A stretch of DNA of 64,000 nucleotides from Actinomycetota bacterium. Its GTDB lineage: Bacteria; Actinomycetota; Thermoleophilia; Solirubrobacterales; 70-9. This document shows positions 47,909 through 56,064 of this stretch, one piece after another. The DNA lies in the NCBI GenBank assembly GCA_018268675.1, contig JAFDWB010000009.1, positions 124,001 to 188,000 on the forward strand, given 5' to 3'. Each line of letters begins with the position of its first letter. Position 1 is the first letter of the stretch. The notes below the pieces were generated by a model. It had not been told where the DNA came from and did no database searches. It saw only the letters and a program-made list of their open reading frames with translations. The position numbers and the translations under genes are program-made.

Positions 47909-48760
47909 ATGGCGAGTGATTCCGTGCAGCGGCCCGGGGCGGAGTGGATCGCCGGCCCCGGCGACTTCGAGGACATCCGCTACGAGCTGAGCGGCGACGG
48001 GATCGCGAAGATCACGATCGCCCGCCCACAGGTCCGCAACGCCTTCCGCCCGCAGACGCTGATCGAGCTCTCGCGCGCCTTCGAGGCCGCCCGCGAGGAC
48101 CTCGAGGTCGGCGTCATCGTCTTCACCGGCGAGGGCGATCTCGCCTTCTGTTCGGGCGGCGACCAGAACGTCCGCGGGGACACCGGCTACATGTCGGAGG
48201 GCGGCGGCGTCGGCCGCTTCCACGTCACCGACCTGCAGGTGCAGATGCGCCGGCTGCCGAAGCCGATCGTCGCGATGGTGGCGGGATACGCGGTCGGCGG
48301 CGGCCACGTGCTGCACGTCTGCTGCGACATGACGATCGCCGCCGACAACGCCCGCTTCGGCCAGACCGGCCCGCGGGTCGGCTCCTGGGACGGCGGCTTC
48401 GGCGCCTCGCTGCTGCGCGACCTGGTCGGGCCGAAGAAGGCGAAGGAGATCTGGATGCTCTGCCGCCAGTACGACGCGGCGCAGGCGCTCGACATGGGCC
48501 TCGTCAACACGGTCGTGCCGCTCGCCGACCTCGAGGTCGAGACCGTCTCCTGGTGCCGGGAGATGCTCGCCCTCTCGCCGTTCGCGCTGCGCCTGGTGAA
48601 GGCGAGCTTCAACGCCCACGAGGACGGCTACGCAGGTATCCAGCAGCTCGCCCACGACACCAACCTCCTCTTCTACGGCGCCGAGGAGGCCAAGGAGGGC
48701 CGCGAGGCCTACAAGGAGAAGCGCCGCCCCGACTTCAGCAAGTTCCCGCGGCGACCCTAG
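47909..48760 (+). CDS. menB: 1,4-dihydroxy-2-naphthoyl-CoA synthase
   Basis: 283 residues. Cyclises o-succinylbenzoyl-CoA in menaquinone synthesis. The sequence follows E. coli MenB closely as I recall it: [35 protein letters not shown] (oxyanion and bicarbonate-site region), [57 protein letters not shown], and the family end [12 protein letters not shown]. No other men genes are here. The related ring-cleaving hydrolase BadI lacks the [14 protein letters not shown] pattern, so MenB is preferred although the next genes are catabolic. Confidence 0.9.
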   Translation: MASDSVQRPGAEWIAGPGDFEDIRYELSGDGIAKITIARPQVRNAFRPQTLIELSRAFEAAREDLEVGVIVFTGEGDLAFCSGGDQNVRGDTGYMSEGGGVGRFHVTDLQVQMRRLPKPIVAMVAGYAVGGGHVLHVCCDMTIAADNARFGQTGPRVGSWDGGFGASLLRDLVGPKKAKEIWMLCRQYDAAQALDMGLVNTVVPLADLEVETVSWCREMLALSPFALRLVKASFNAHEDGYAGIQQLAHDTNLLFYGAEEAKEGREAYKEKRRPDFSKFPRRP

Positions 48761-48771
48761 GAGGAGTGCAG

Positions 48772-49932
48772 ATGAGCACCGACCCCGCCACCGGCCTCTA
48801 CGACATCCCCCAGGAGATGGTCGACTTCCGCGAACTGGTCCGGCGGATCGCGACCGAGCGGATCGCCCCCCGCGCCGCCGACATCGACCGCGACGCCGCC
48901 TACCCGCGCGACATCCGCGAGCTGCTCGGCGAGCAGGACATCCTCGGGCTGCCCTTCGCCGAGGCCTACGGCGGCACCGGGACCGGCACGCTGATGCTGC
49001 AGATCGCGGTCGAGGAGATCGCCAAGGCGTGCGCGTCCTCGGCCTTGATCCTGATGATCCAGGAGCTGGGCACGCTGCCGATCCAGCTGTTCGGCTCCGA
49101 CGAGCAGAAAGAGCGCTTCCTGCCGCGCTGCGCCACCGGCGAGTGGTCGCCGGCCTTCGCGCTGTCGGAGCCCGAGGCGGGCTCCGACCCGGCGGCGATG
49201 CGCACCACCGCGGTCCGCGACGGCGACGAGTGGGTGATCAACGGGCAGAAGGCCTGGATCACCAACGCCGGGGTCGCCGACTTCTATTGCGTCTTCGCCT
49301 CCACCGACCGCGAGAACCGGCGCACCTCGGCCTTCATCGTCGAGGCCGACCGGGAGGGCTTCGACCCCGGCGCGCTCGAGCACAAGCTGGGGATCAAGGG
49401 CAGCCCGACCGGCTCGCCCTCCTTCACCGACGTCCGCGTCCCGCACGAGAACCTGATCGGCGAGGAGGGCAAGGGCCTCCAGATCGCGCTCGGCACGCTC
49501 GAGCGCACCCGCCTCGGCGCCGCCGCCCAGGCGGTCGGCATCGCCCAGGGCGCCACCGACTTCGCCAACGCCTACGCGAAGGAGCGGATCGCCTTCGGCA
49601 GGCCGATCAACAACCTCCAGGGCATCCAGTTCAAGCTCGCCGACATGGAGGCCGGCACCGCCGCCGCCCGCGAGCTCCTCTACAAGGCCTGCGCGATGGC
49701 CGACCGTTCCCCGCGCCCCGCCGACCTCCCCAAGTACACCTCGATGGCGAAGCTGATCGCCGGCGACAACGCGATGCGCGTGACGGTCGAGGCGGTCCAG
49801 GTCCTCGGCGGCTACGGCTACGTCAACGAGTACCCGGTCGAGCGGATGATGCGCGACGCCAAGATCACCCAGATCTACGAGGGGACGCAGGAGATCCAGC
49901 GGCTGGTCATCGCGCGGGCGATGGCGGGATAG
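48772..49932 (+). CDS. Acyl-CoA dehydrogenase
   Basis: 386 residues from ATG 48772 with ribosome binding site GGAGGAG 11 bases after the menB stop. ACAD motifs: FALSEPEAGSDPAAM near residue 130, WITNAGVADFYCVFAST near 162 (FAD), ERIAFGRPINNLQGIQFKLADME near 262, VEAVQVLGGYGYVNEYPVER near 340, and the catalytic Glu in ITQIYEGTQEIQRLVIAR near 366. The Glu position is that of short/medium-chain enzymes. It introduces a 2,3-double bond in an acyl-CoA. Confidence 0.93.
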   Translation: MSTDPATGLYDIPQEMVDFRELVRRIATERIAPRAADIDRDAAYPRDIRELLGEQDILGLPFAEAYGGTGTGTLMLQIAVEEIAKACASSALILMIQELGTLPIQLFGSDEQKERFLPRCATGEWSPAFALSEPEAGSDPAAMRTTAVRDGDEWVINGQKAWITNAGVADFYCVFASTDRENRRTSAFIVEADREGFDPGALEHKLGIKGSPTGSPSFTDVRVPHENLIGEEGKGLQIALGTLERTRLGAAAQAVGIAQGATDFANAYAKERIAFGRPINNLQGIQFKLADMEAGTAAARELLYKACAMADRSPRPADLPKYTSMAKLIAGDNAMRVTVEAVQVLGGYGYVNEYPVERMMRDAKITQIYEGTQEIQRLVIARAMAG

Positions 49933-49954
49933 CGCGGCGCTCTAGGCTCACCCG

Positions 49955-51013
49955 ATGGGGCCGCTGCAGGGGGTGAAGGTGGTGGAGATGGCCGGGATCG
50001 GGCCGATCTCCTTCGCCGGGATGATGCTCGCCGATCTCGGGGCCGAGGTGACGCGGATCGAACGGCCCGCGGGGGACGGGCTCGCCTGGGGCGCCTCGCC
50101 GGTGCTCGACCGCGGCCGGATCGCGCGCGAGGTGGACCTGAAGGCGCCGGGCGGGGTGGAGGAGGTGCTGGCGCTCGCCACCGAGGCCGAGGTGCTGGTC
50201 GAGGGCTTCCGGCCCGGGGTGATGGAGCGGCTCGGGCTCGGGCCCGAGGCGTGCCTCGGGCGCAACCCGGCGCTGGTCTACGGGCGGATGACCGGCTGGG
50301 GCCAGAGCGGCCGCTACGCCCACACCGCCGGTCACGACATCACCTACCTGGCGATCTCCGGGGCCCTCCACACGGTCGGCGAGCCGGACCGCAAGCCGGT
50401 GCCGCCGGTCAACCTCCTCGGCGACTTCGGCGCCGGCGCCACCTACCTCGTGATCGGCGTGCTCGGCGCGCTGCTCCACGCGCGGGCAGGCGGGGTGGGG
50501 CAGGTGGTCGACGCGGCGATCGTCGACGGCGCCGCCTCGGTCACCGGGATCCTCCACGGCTTCCTCGAGCTCGGCGCCTGGCGCGACGAGCGCGGCGTCA
50601 ACCTGCTCGACGGCGGCGCGCCCTTCTACGACACCTACCGCTGCGCCGACGGCGGCTGGGTCGCGGTGGGGGCGCTCGAGCCGCAGTTCTACCGGGCGCT
50701 GCTGGAGGCGCTGGGGATGGCCGACGACCCCGAGCTCGCCAACCACCTCGACCCGGCGACCTGGCCCGCGATCCGCGCCCGCCTGACGGCGAAGTTCGCG
50801 GAGCGCCCGCGCGACGCCTGGCACGAGCTCTTCGCCGACTCCGACTGTTGCGTCGCCCCGGTCCTCTCGATGCGCGAGGCGCGCGCGGACGGCCACAACC
50901 GCGACCGCGGCGTCTTCCTCGACGTCGGCGGCATGCCGCAGCCGGCCCCGGCGCCGCGCTTCAGCGTCACCGAACCCGACGCCCCGCGCCCCGCCGCGCG
51001 CCCCGAACGTTGA
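49955..51013 (+). CDS. Family III CoA-transferase (CaiB/BaiF/AMACR type)
   Basis: 352 residues. GVKVVEMAGIGPISFAGMMLADLGAEVTRIER opens the family fold; VDLKAPGGVEEVLALATEAEVLVEGFRPGVMERLG (residues 60-95) and YGRMTGWGQSGRYAHTAGHDITYLAISG follow, then DAWHELFADSDCCVAPV near 285 with the catalytic-type Asp/Glu region. It either moves CoA to a carboxylate or racemises a 2-methylacyl-CoA (AMACR side seems likely from GHDITYLA). The stop codon lies inside palindrome B copy 2. Confidence 0.87.
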   Translation: MGPLQGVKVVEMAGIGPISFAGMMLADLGAEVTRIERPAGDGLAWGASPVLDRGRIAREVDLKAPGGVEEVLALATEAEVLVEGFRPGVMERLGLGPEACLGRNPALVYGRMTGWGQSGRYAHTAGHDITYLAISGALHTVGEPDRKPVPPVNLLGDFGAGATYLVIGVLGALLHARAGGVGQVVDAAIVDGAASVTGILHGFLELGAWRDERGVNLLDGGAPFYDTYRCADGGWVAVGALEPQFYRALLEALGMADDPELANHLDPATWPAIRARLTAKFAERPRDAWHELFADSDCCVAPVLSMREARADGHNRDRGVFLDVGGMPQPAPAPRFSVTEPDAPRPAARPER

Positions 51014-51058
51014 TGGGCCGAAAAACCTGCCCATATGTCCAGTTTTCGGCCCATCAAC
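51009..51058. repeat. Repeat family B, copy 2 (palindrome only)
   Basis: Arms gttgatgggccgaaaa / ttttcggcccatcaac, loop containing CCATATG. The TGA of the CoA-transferase gene (51011-51013) is part of the left arm, and the following SDR gene starts 21 bases after the right arm. No tail is present. Confidence 0.9.
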
Positions 51059-51078
51059 CGGCTGGGCGGCGGGCCGCG

Positions 51079-51879
51079 GTGAACCGGCGCGTCGCGATCG
51101 TCACCGGGGCCGGGCGCGGGATCGGCGCGGCGACGGTGGGGGCGCTCGCGGCCGAGGGATGGAGCGTCGTCGCGGTGGACCGCTGCGGCGCCGATCGCCG
51201 CCTCCCCTACGCGATGGCCACGGAGCGGGACCTCGAGGCCGCGGTCGCCGCCGCCGCGGAGCGCGCCGGGAGGGACGACGTGGCGCGCGCCGTGGTCGCC
51301 GACGCGAGCGACCGCGAGGCGCTGGCCGCGGCGGTCGAGGGCGCCGAAGCCTGGGGCGACCTCGACGCCTTCGTCGCCTGCGCCGGAGTGATCGCCGGCG
51401 GCATCCCGGCCTGGGAACTCCCCGCCGACCAGCAGCGCGCTCTGCTCGCGCTCAATCTCGAAGCGGTGATCCTCGCCGCCCAGCTGGTCGTCCCCGCCTT
51501 GTTGGGACGACCGCGCCCGCGCTCCGGCCGCTTCGTCGCGGTCAGCTCCGCGGGCGCCACCCGCGGGATGCCCGGCCTCGCCGCCTACGCCGCCACCAAG
51601 GCCGGGGTCGAGGCCTTCGTCCGCGGCCTCGCCGCCGACCTCCACGGCAGCGGCGTCACCGCCAACGCCGTCGCCCCCGGCTCGACCGACACCCCGCTCC
51701 TCGCCGAGTCCGCCCGCCTCTTCGACCTCCCCTCGCCGCGCGACTTCGCTCCCCGCCAGCCCCTCGAACGCCTCCTCGACCCCGCCGAGGTCGCCGCCAC
51801 GATCGCCTTCCTCCTCGGCCCCGGCGGCTCCGGCATCACCGGGGCGACCGTCCCGGTGGACGGCGGGCTGACGATCTAG
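51079..51879 (+). CDS. SDR oxidoreductase, mycofactocin-associated type
   Basis: 266 residues, GTG start. Rossmann glycine motif VTGAGRGIGAATV near residue 9, then VVAVDRCGADRRLPYAMATERDLEA, an insertion after beta-2 that I associate with mycofactocin-coupled SDRs. ACAGVIAG near 99, catalytic Ser in VAVSSAGATRGMPG and Tyr-x-x-x-Lys in LAAYAATKAGVEAF near 173, and TDTPLLAES...GATVPVDGGLTI at the end. Such enzymes hold NAD tightly and pass electrons to mycofactocin. No mft genes are in the window. Confidence 0.85.
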   Translation: MNRRVAIVTGAGRGIGAATVGALAAEGWSVVAVDRCGADRRLPYAMATERDLEAAVAAAAERAGRDDVARAVVADASDREALAAAVEGAEAWGDLDAFVACAGVIAGGIPAWELPADQQRALLALNLEAVILAAQLVVPALLGRPRPRSGRFVAVSSAGATRGMPGLAAYAATKAGVEAFVRGLAADLHGSGVTANAVAPGSTDTPLLAESARLFDLPSPRDFAPRQPLERLLDPAEVAATIAFLLGPGGSGITGATVPVDGGLTI

Positions 51880-51914
51880 CGTCACTTCGGGGCGCCCCCC
51901 GGCTGACGCCCGTC

Positions 51915-51967
51915 GGCGCGCCCGTCCCCCTCATGCTATGGCTGGTTATGAGGGCGACGGGCGCGCC
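51915..51967. repeat. Palindrome family C, copy 2
   Basis: 20-bp arms GGCGCGCCCGTCCCCCTCAT and partner (19 of 20 paired), loop GCTATGGCTGGTT. First of four palindromes in the convergent gap 51880-52245. Confidence 0.85.
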
Positions 51968-51991
51968 TGGGTCTGTGCCGGGATCAGGGAA

Positions 51992-52050
51992 CCCCGCCTT
52001 CCGTGGCGAGTTTCTTCGACATGGGCGAAGTTTCTAACCACGGAACGGGG
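51992..52050. repeat. Imperfect palindrome, second in the 51.9-52.2 kb cluster
   Basis: TTCCGTGG (51999-52006) pairs with CCACGGAA (52038-52045), CCCCG with CGGGG outside, and CTTCG/CGAAG inside. No second copy noticed in the window. Confidence 0.6.
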
Positions 52051-52057
52051 ACCACCC

Positions 52058-52110
52058 CCGGTGCGTTCGCAGTTACCCACACATAGCGTGGATAAGTGCG
52101 AACTCACCGG
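52058..52110. repeat. Palindrome family D, copy 2
   Basis: Arms CCGGTGCGTTCGCA and TGCGAACTCACCGG pair at 13 of 14 positions; interior GTTACCCACACATAGCGTGG then ATAAG. Shares GGTGCGTTCGCAGTT and GATAAGTGCGAAC with copy 1 at 35076-35124. The inverted CCCAC/GTGG interior resembles DnaA-box halves, but this is probably chance. Confidence 0.75.
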
Positions 52111-52125
52111 GGAGGTGGGTCGCCA

Positions 52126-52164
52126 GCTGTTCCTTTTGCCGACCCCTCCGGCAAAAGGAACAGC
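52126..52164. repeat. 39-bp palindrome family A, copy 3
   Basis: Perfect 16-bp arms gctgttccttttgccg / cggcaaaaggaacagc with loop ACCCCTC. Last of the four-palindrome cluster, 82 bases before the stop of the convergent MFS gene. Confidence 0.92.
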
Positions 52165-52245
52165 CAACCGAGGACCCCGCAGGCGCCCCGGGCGGATGCA
52201 GACCAAGGCGCGCCGCCGGGCGCCGGCCGGCGCCGGACCGCGGGC

Positions 52246-53760
52246 TCAGCCATCAAGCCCCTGCACCGGTTCGCGGCCGGGGCGCAGGGTGGGGGCGCCG
52301 ACGCCGCAGCTGTAGTCCTCGGCGGGCTCGGGGGCGCCGTCGGGCTCCGGCTCGGCGTGGAGGACGTCGGGGGAGATCGTGGTCCAGGCGATGATCGCGC
52401 CGAGGGCGGAGAGGCCGGCGCAGATCGCCATGCCGACGTGGAAGCCGTGGGTCATATGGGCCGGGTCGTAGAACTTGTCGCCGGTGATGCCCGCGGCGAC
52501 CGGGACCACCGCGACCGCCAGCAGGCCCGCGACCCGCGCCACGGCGTTGTTGACGCCGGAGGCGATCCCCGAGTTGGCCGAGTCGGCAGCCGCCATCACC
52601 GTCGCCGTCACCGGCGCGACGACCAGGGTGAGGCCGAGGCCGAAGACCACCACCGCCGGCAGAACCGAGGTGACGTAGCTGTCGCCGGGGTCGATCCGCA
52701 GCATCAGCAGCAGGCCGGCGGCGATGATCAGGGGCCCGAGCGTGAGCGGGATCCGCGGCCCGATCCTCTCCGCCAGCGCCCCCGCCCGCGCCGAGCCGGC
52801 CAGCATCAGCGCCGTCACCGGCAGCGAGGCCGAGCCGGCCGCGATCGGCGAGTACCCCATCGAGATCTGCAGGAAGCTCACCAGCAGGAAGAAGACGACG
52901 CCGAGCGCCGCGTAGACGACGAAGGTGACCGCGTTGGCGGCGCTGAACTGGCGCGAGCGGAAGATCGACAGCGGCAGCATCGGGTTGGCCACCCGCCGCT
53001 CCTGGACGAAGAAGGCGACCAGCGCGGCGACGCCGACCACCGCGGTGATCGCGACCGCCGCCCCGCGGCCGCCTTCGGGCGCCTCGATCAGCGCATAGGT
53101 CGTCCCGCCGAGCCCGACCGCGGCCAGCACCGCGCCCCAGATGTCGAGCTTCCCGGTCGCGCTCGGGTCCCGCGTCTCGGGCACGTAGCGGGCCGCCGAC
53201 CAGATGACGAAGACGCCGAGCGGCAGGTTGATGAGGAAGATCGCGCGCCAGGAGATCGCCCCGATCAGCCAGCCGCCGAGCAGCGGCCCGAGCGCGGTCG
53301 CGACCCCGCCGAGCCCCGACCAGGCGCCGATCGCCCGCGCCCGGTCTTCGGGCCGGAAGCTGGCCTCGATGATCGCCAGGCTTCCCGGCGTCAGGAGCGC
53401 CCCGCCGATCCCCTGGACCAGTCGCGCGAAGATCAGCAGCTCGACGTTCGGCGCCGCCGCGCAGAGCGCCGAGGCGAGCGTGAAGATCGCCACCCCGGCC
53501 TGGAACACGCGCCGCCGCCCGAGCCGGTCACCGAGGCTGCCGCCGAGCAGGATCAGCGAGGCGAGCGTCAGCAGGTACCCGTTGATGATCCACTGCAGCG
53601 AGCTGGTCGACGCGTGCAGGTCCTCGCCGATCTTCGGCAGCGCCACGTTGACCACGGTGCTGTCGAGGAATGCCATCCCCGAGCCGGCGATCGTGACCGC
53701 GAGCAGCCAGCGGCCCGCCGAACTCGAGAATGAGACGCCCGCGGACGAGTTTGCCTCCAC
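52246..53760 (-). CDS. MFS exporter, DHA2 family
   Basis: 504 residues, 14 predicted segments. Opens GRWLLAVTIAGSGMAFLDST, then NVALPKIGEDLHAS, motif A LGGSLGDRLGRRRVFQAG near residue 74 and the central loop AARYVPETRDPSATGKLDIWG. The first TM carries an Asp (LDSTVV), typical of proton-coupled DHA2 pumps. First in the minus-strand set read towards the left after two other DHA2 genes; palindrome F copy 2 precedes its start. Confidence 0.9.
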   Translation of the reverse strand: MEANSSAGVSFSSSAGRWLLAVTIAGSGMAFLDSTVVNVALPKIGEDLHASTSSLQWIINGYLLTLASLILLGGSLGDRLGRRRVFQAGVAIFTLASALCAAAPNVELLIFARLVQGIGGALLTPGSLAIIEASFRPEDRARAIGAWSGLGGVATALGPLLGGWLIGAISWRAIFLINLPLGVFVIWSAARYVPETRDPSATGKLDIWGAVLAAVGLGGTTYALIEAPEGGRGAAVAITAVVGVAALVAFFVQERRVANPMLPLSIFRSRQFSAANAVTFVVYAALGVVFFLLVSFLQISMGYSPIAAGSASLPVTALMLAGSARAGALAERIGPRIPLTLGPLIIAAGLLLMLRIDPGDSYVTSVLPAVVVFGLGLTLVVAPVTATVMAAADSANSGIASGVNNAVARVAGLLAVAVVPVAAGITGDKFYDPAHMTHGFHVGMAICAGLSALGAIIAWTTISPDVLHAEPEPDGAPEPAEDYSCGVGAPTLRPGREPVQGLDG

Positions 53761-53776
53761 TTCACGAGCCTAGCGA

Positions 53777-53844
53777 GGGGAGGTCCGACGGACCCTTCGC
53801 TCACGAACTGCGGGAGGTTCGCTCAGGGTCCATCGGACCTCCCC
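53777..53844. repeat. Palindrome family F, copy 2
   Basis: 20-bp arms GGGGAGGTCCGACGGACCCT and partner (19 of 20 paired) around TCGCTCACGAAC...GCGGGAGGTTCGCTC. It fills most of the 95-bp gap between two MFS genes. The interior equals copy 1, while the outer arms differ but still pair. Confidence 0.85.
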
Positions 53845-53855
53845 GACGGGCGCCG

Positions 53856-55451
53856 TCAGGCGTCTTCGGCGTGGTAGCGCTCGAGCAGCGCCAGTTCGTC
53901 CTTGTGGCGGGGGAAGAGGAAGAAGACGACGCAGATGCCGGTGGCGACGGCGATCATGCCGGCGGCGTAGGTCCAGTCGCCGCCGTCGAGGAAGGACTTG
54001 CGGGCGGCGGCGGTGATCGCTTCGGCGTATTCGGGGTACCGCTGGGCGGTGATCGCGGCGCTCGAGAAGGACTTGGTCAGCTCGTTCTGCACGTTTTCGC
54101 TGACCTGCGCCGCGTTCGGGGAGGCGGCGATCTGTTCGGCGAAGGACTTGGCGTAGCCCGCGGTCAGCAGGGCGCCGAAGATCGACTGCATGATCGCGCC
54201 GCCGAGGTCGCGCTGCAGGTCGGCGGTCCCCGACGCCATCCCCGCCCGCCGCACCGGCACCGAGCCGGTCAGCGAGCGCGAGGCGGGCGTCCCGGCGAAG
54301 CCGACCCCGATCCCCATCAGCAGGAAGCCGAGCCCGACCGGGAAGTAGGAGGCGCCCTCTTCCCAGAGCAGGAACATGACGAAGAAGGCGAACAGGCAGA
54401 AGACGAACCCGACCAGCAGGGTGAAGCGGGCGCCGTGGCTCTCGACCAGCTTCGCCGAGCGGGGCGCGACGACGATCATCCCGATCGCCCCCGGGAGGAT
54501 CGCGAGCCCCGCCTGGAGGGTCGTGTAGCCGAGCACGTTCTGGACGAACTGCTGGCCGATGAACATCGCCCCCATCAGCGAGCCGAAGACGATGATCCCG
54601 GCCAGCGCCGCCACCCAGAAGGTCGGCCGCGCCGCCACGTGCAGGTCGTACAGCGGGTTGGCGACCCGGCGCTGGCGCAGCACGAACGCCCCCGCGGCGG
54701 CGAGCGCGACGATGCCGAGGATCACCGCGGTCATCCCTTTCCCGGGTTCCGGCGCCAGGTTGATCGCCAGCACCAGCGCGGCGACGAGGGCGATCGAGAG
54801 GATGCCGCCGAGGTGGTCGACCGGCTCGGTCGTCTCGTTGACGTGGGCGGGGACGAAGCGCCAGGCGAGGACGAGGGCGATCGCGGCGAGCGGCGCGCTG
54901 ATGACGAAGACCGACGACCAGGAGAAGTGTTCCAGCAGCGCCCCGGCGACCAGCGGCCCGAGCGCCGAGACGCCGCCGCCGAGCGCGCTCCAGAGCGCGA
55001 TCGACCTGGTCCGCGCGGCCCCCGACCAGAGCGCCGTGATCAGCGCCAGCGTGGTCGGGTAGGCCATCCCGGCGGAGACGCCGCCGAAGACGCGGGCGAT
55101 GAAGAGGACGGTCGCCGAGGGCGCCAACGCGGCGAGGATCGAGGCTGGGATCGTCAGCCCCATCCCCAGCACCAGCAGGGTCTTGCGCCCGTAGCGGTCG
55201 CCGATCGCGCCGAGGTAGAGGACCGACGCCGCCAGCCCGAGCGAGTAGCCGACCGCGATCAGGTCGACCATCGTCTGCCCGGCGTTGAAGTGCTTGCCGA
55301 TGTCCGGCAGGGCGACGTTCGCCACCGCCAGGTTCAGGTTGGCGACCGCGGCGACGCCGATCAGCGTCGCCAGCACCAGGCCCGCGCGGGCCGGCGAGGT
55401 CCCGCCGCCGCCACCTGCGGCGGAGGCCGCTCCTCCGCCGGCGTCCGCCAC
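53856..55451 (-). CDS. MFS exporter, DHA2 family
   Basis: 531 residues from GTG 55451, which shares a base with the stop of the metallophosphoesterase gene (TAGTG); the frame extends upstream but is not protein-like there. Gly/Ala-rich cytoplasmic start, then LVLATLIGVAAVANLNLAVA, motif A LGAIGDRYGRKTLLV and 14 segments with a large extracytoplasmic loop (VQNELTKSFSSAAITAQRYPEY) near residue 455-485, as in some EmrB-type proteins. Coupled to the phosphoesterase. Confidence 0.88.
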   Translation of the reverse strand: MADAGGGAASAAGGGGGTSPARAGLVLATLIGVAAVANLNLAVANVALPDIGKHFNAGQTMVDLIAVGYSLGLAASVLYLGAIGDRYGRKTLLVLGMGLTIPASILAALAPSATVLFIARVFGGVSAGMAYPTTLALITALWSGAARTRSIALWSALGGGVSALGPLVAGALLEHFSWSSVFVISAPLAAIALVLAWRFVPAHVNETTEPVDHLGGILSIALVAALVLAINLAPEPGKGMTAVILGIVALAAAGAFVLRQRRVANPLYDLHVAARPTFWVAALAGIIVFGSLMGAMFIGQQFVQNVLGYTTLQAGLAILPGAIGMIVVAPRSAKLVESHGARFTLLVGFVFCLFAFFVMFLLWEEGASYFPVGLGFLLMGIGVGFAGTPASRSLTGSVPVRRAGMASGTADLQRDLGGAIMQSIFGALLTAGYAKSFAEQIAASPNAAQVSENVQNELTKSFSSAAITAQRYPEYAEAITAAARKSFLDGGDWTYAAGMIAVATGICVVFFLFPRHKDELALLERYHAEDA

Positions 55452-56047
55452 TAGACCTCGATCCAGGTGCCGCTCGGACCGAGATTGCGCAGCGGCGTCT
55501 CGCCGATCCTGCTCTCGCATCCCCAGGCCTCGTGGATGTGGCCGCAGACGACCAGCCGCGGGCGCTTCTCCTCGATCGCCGCGAGCTCCGCCCGGCTGCC
55601 GAAGTGCGTGTCGGGGTCGGCGCCGTCGCAGTGCCCGAAGGGCGGCGAGTGGAGGACCAGGACGCATCCCGTGGGCGCGGGCGCGAGCGCCGCCGCCGCC
55701 TCCTCTTCGGAGAGGTCGAAGCTCCAGTCCCAGGGCGTGGTCGGGACGCCCGCGCCGAGGCCGAAGAACTCGACCCCCTCGATCGTCGTCCCCTCCCCGT
55801 GCAGCACCGTCGCCGCCGCCCACCCGGCCGCCGCGCCGCGCAAGGCGTCCGCGGTCTCGTTGTTGCCGGGGACGAGGATCGTCGGCGCCTCGATCGGCGC
55901 CAGCGCCCCGATCGTCTCCTCCAGCCCCTCGTGCACGGAGGCGAAATCGCCCGCCCCGATCACCGCGTCGGCGTCCGCCGACATCTCGACCAGCCGCGCC
56001 GCCTGGTCCAGATCGCGGTGGAGGTCGCTGAAGGCGAGCAGTCGCAC
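55451..56047 (-). CDS. Calcineurin-like metallophosphoesterase
   Basis: 198 residues. Metal motifs in order: FSDLHRD near residue 6 (D-x-H), GAGDFAS near 31 (GD), PGNNETAD near 60 (GNxE), LHSPPFGHCDG near 130 (H) and CGHIHEAWG near 168 (GHxH). Short form as in YfcE/MPPED-like proteins. It hydrolyses phosphodiester or phosphomonoester bonds; substrate unknown. The stop overlaps the exporter start; 17 bases separate it from the preceding exporter's stop. Confidence 0.88.
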   Translation of the reverse strand: MRLLAFSDLHRDLDQAARLVEMSADADAVIGAGDFASVHEGLEETIGALAPIEAPTILVPGNNETADALRGAAAGWAAATVLHGEGTTIEGVEFFGLGAGVPTTPWDWSFDLSEEEAAAALAPAPTGCVLVLHSPPFGHCDGADPDTHFGSRAELAAIEEKRPRLVVCGHIHEAWGCESRIGETPLRNLGPSGTWIEV

Positions 56048-56064
56048 GCCCGCAACCTATCCGG

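Noticed and set aside
47909-48760. BadI-type 2-ketocyclohexanecarboxyl-CoA hydrolase
   Set aside because: The sequence matches MenB at the motifs that distinguish it ([26 protein letters not shown]), so MenB is called despite the catabolic neighbours.
52058-52110. DnaA boxes or replication origin in palindrome D
   Set aside because: GTGGATAA and TTACCCACA resemble DnaA boxes, but there are only two, one imperfect, with no dnaA/dnaN genes nearby and the sister copy at 35076 lacks good boxes.
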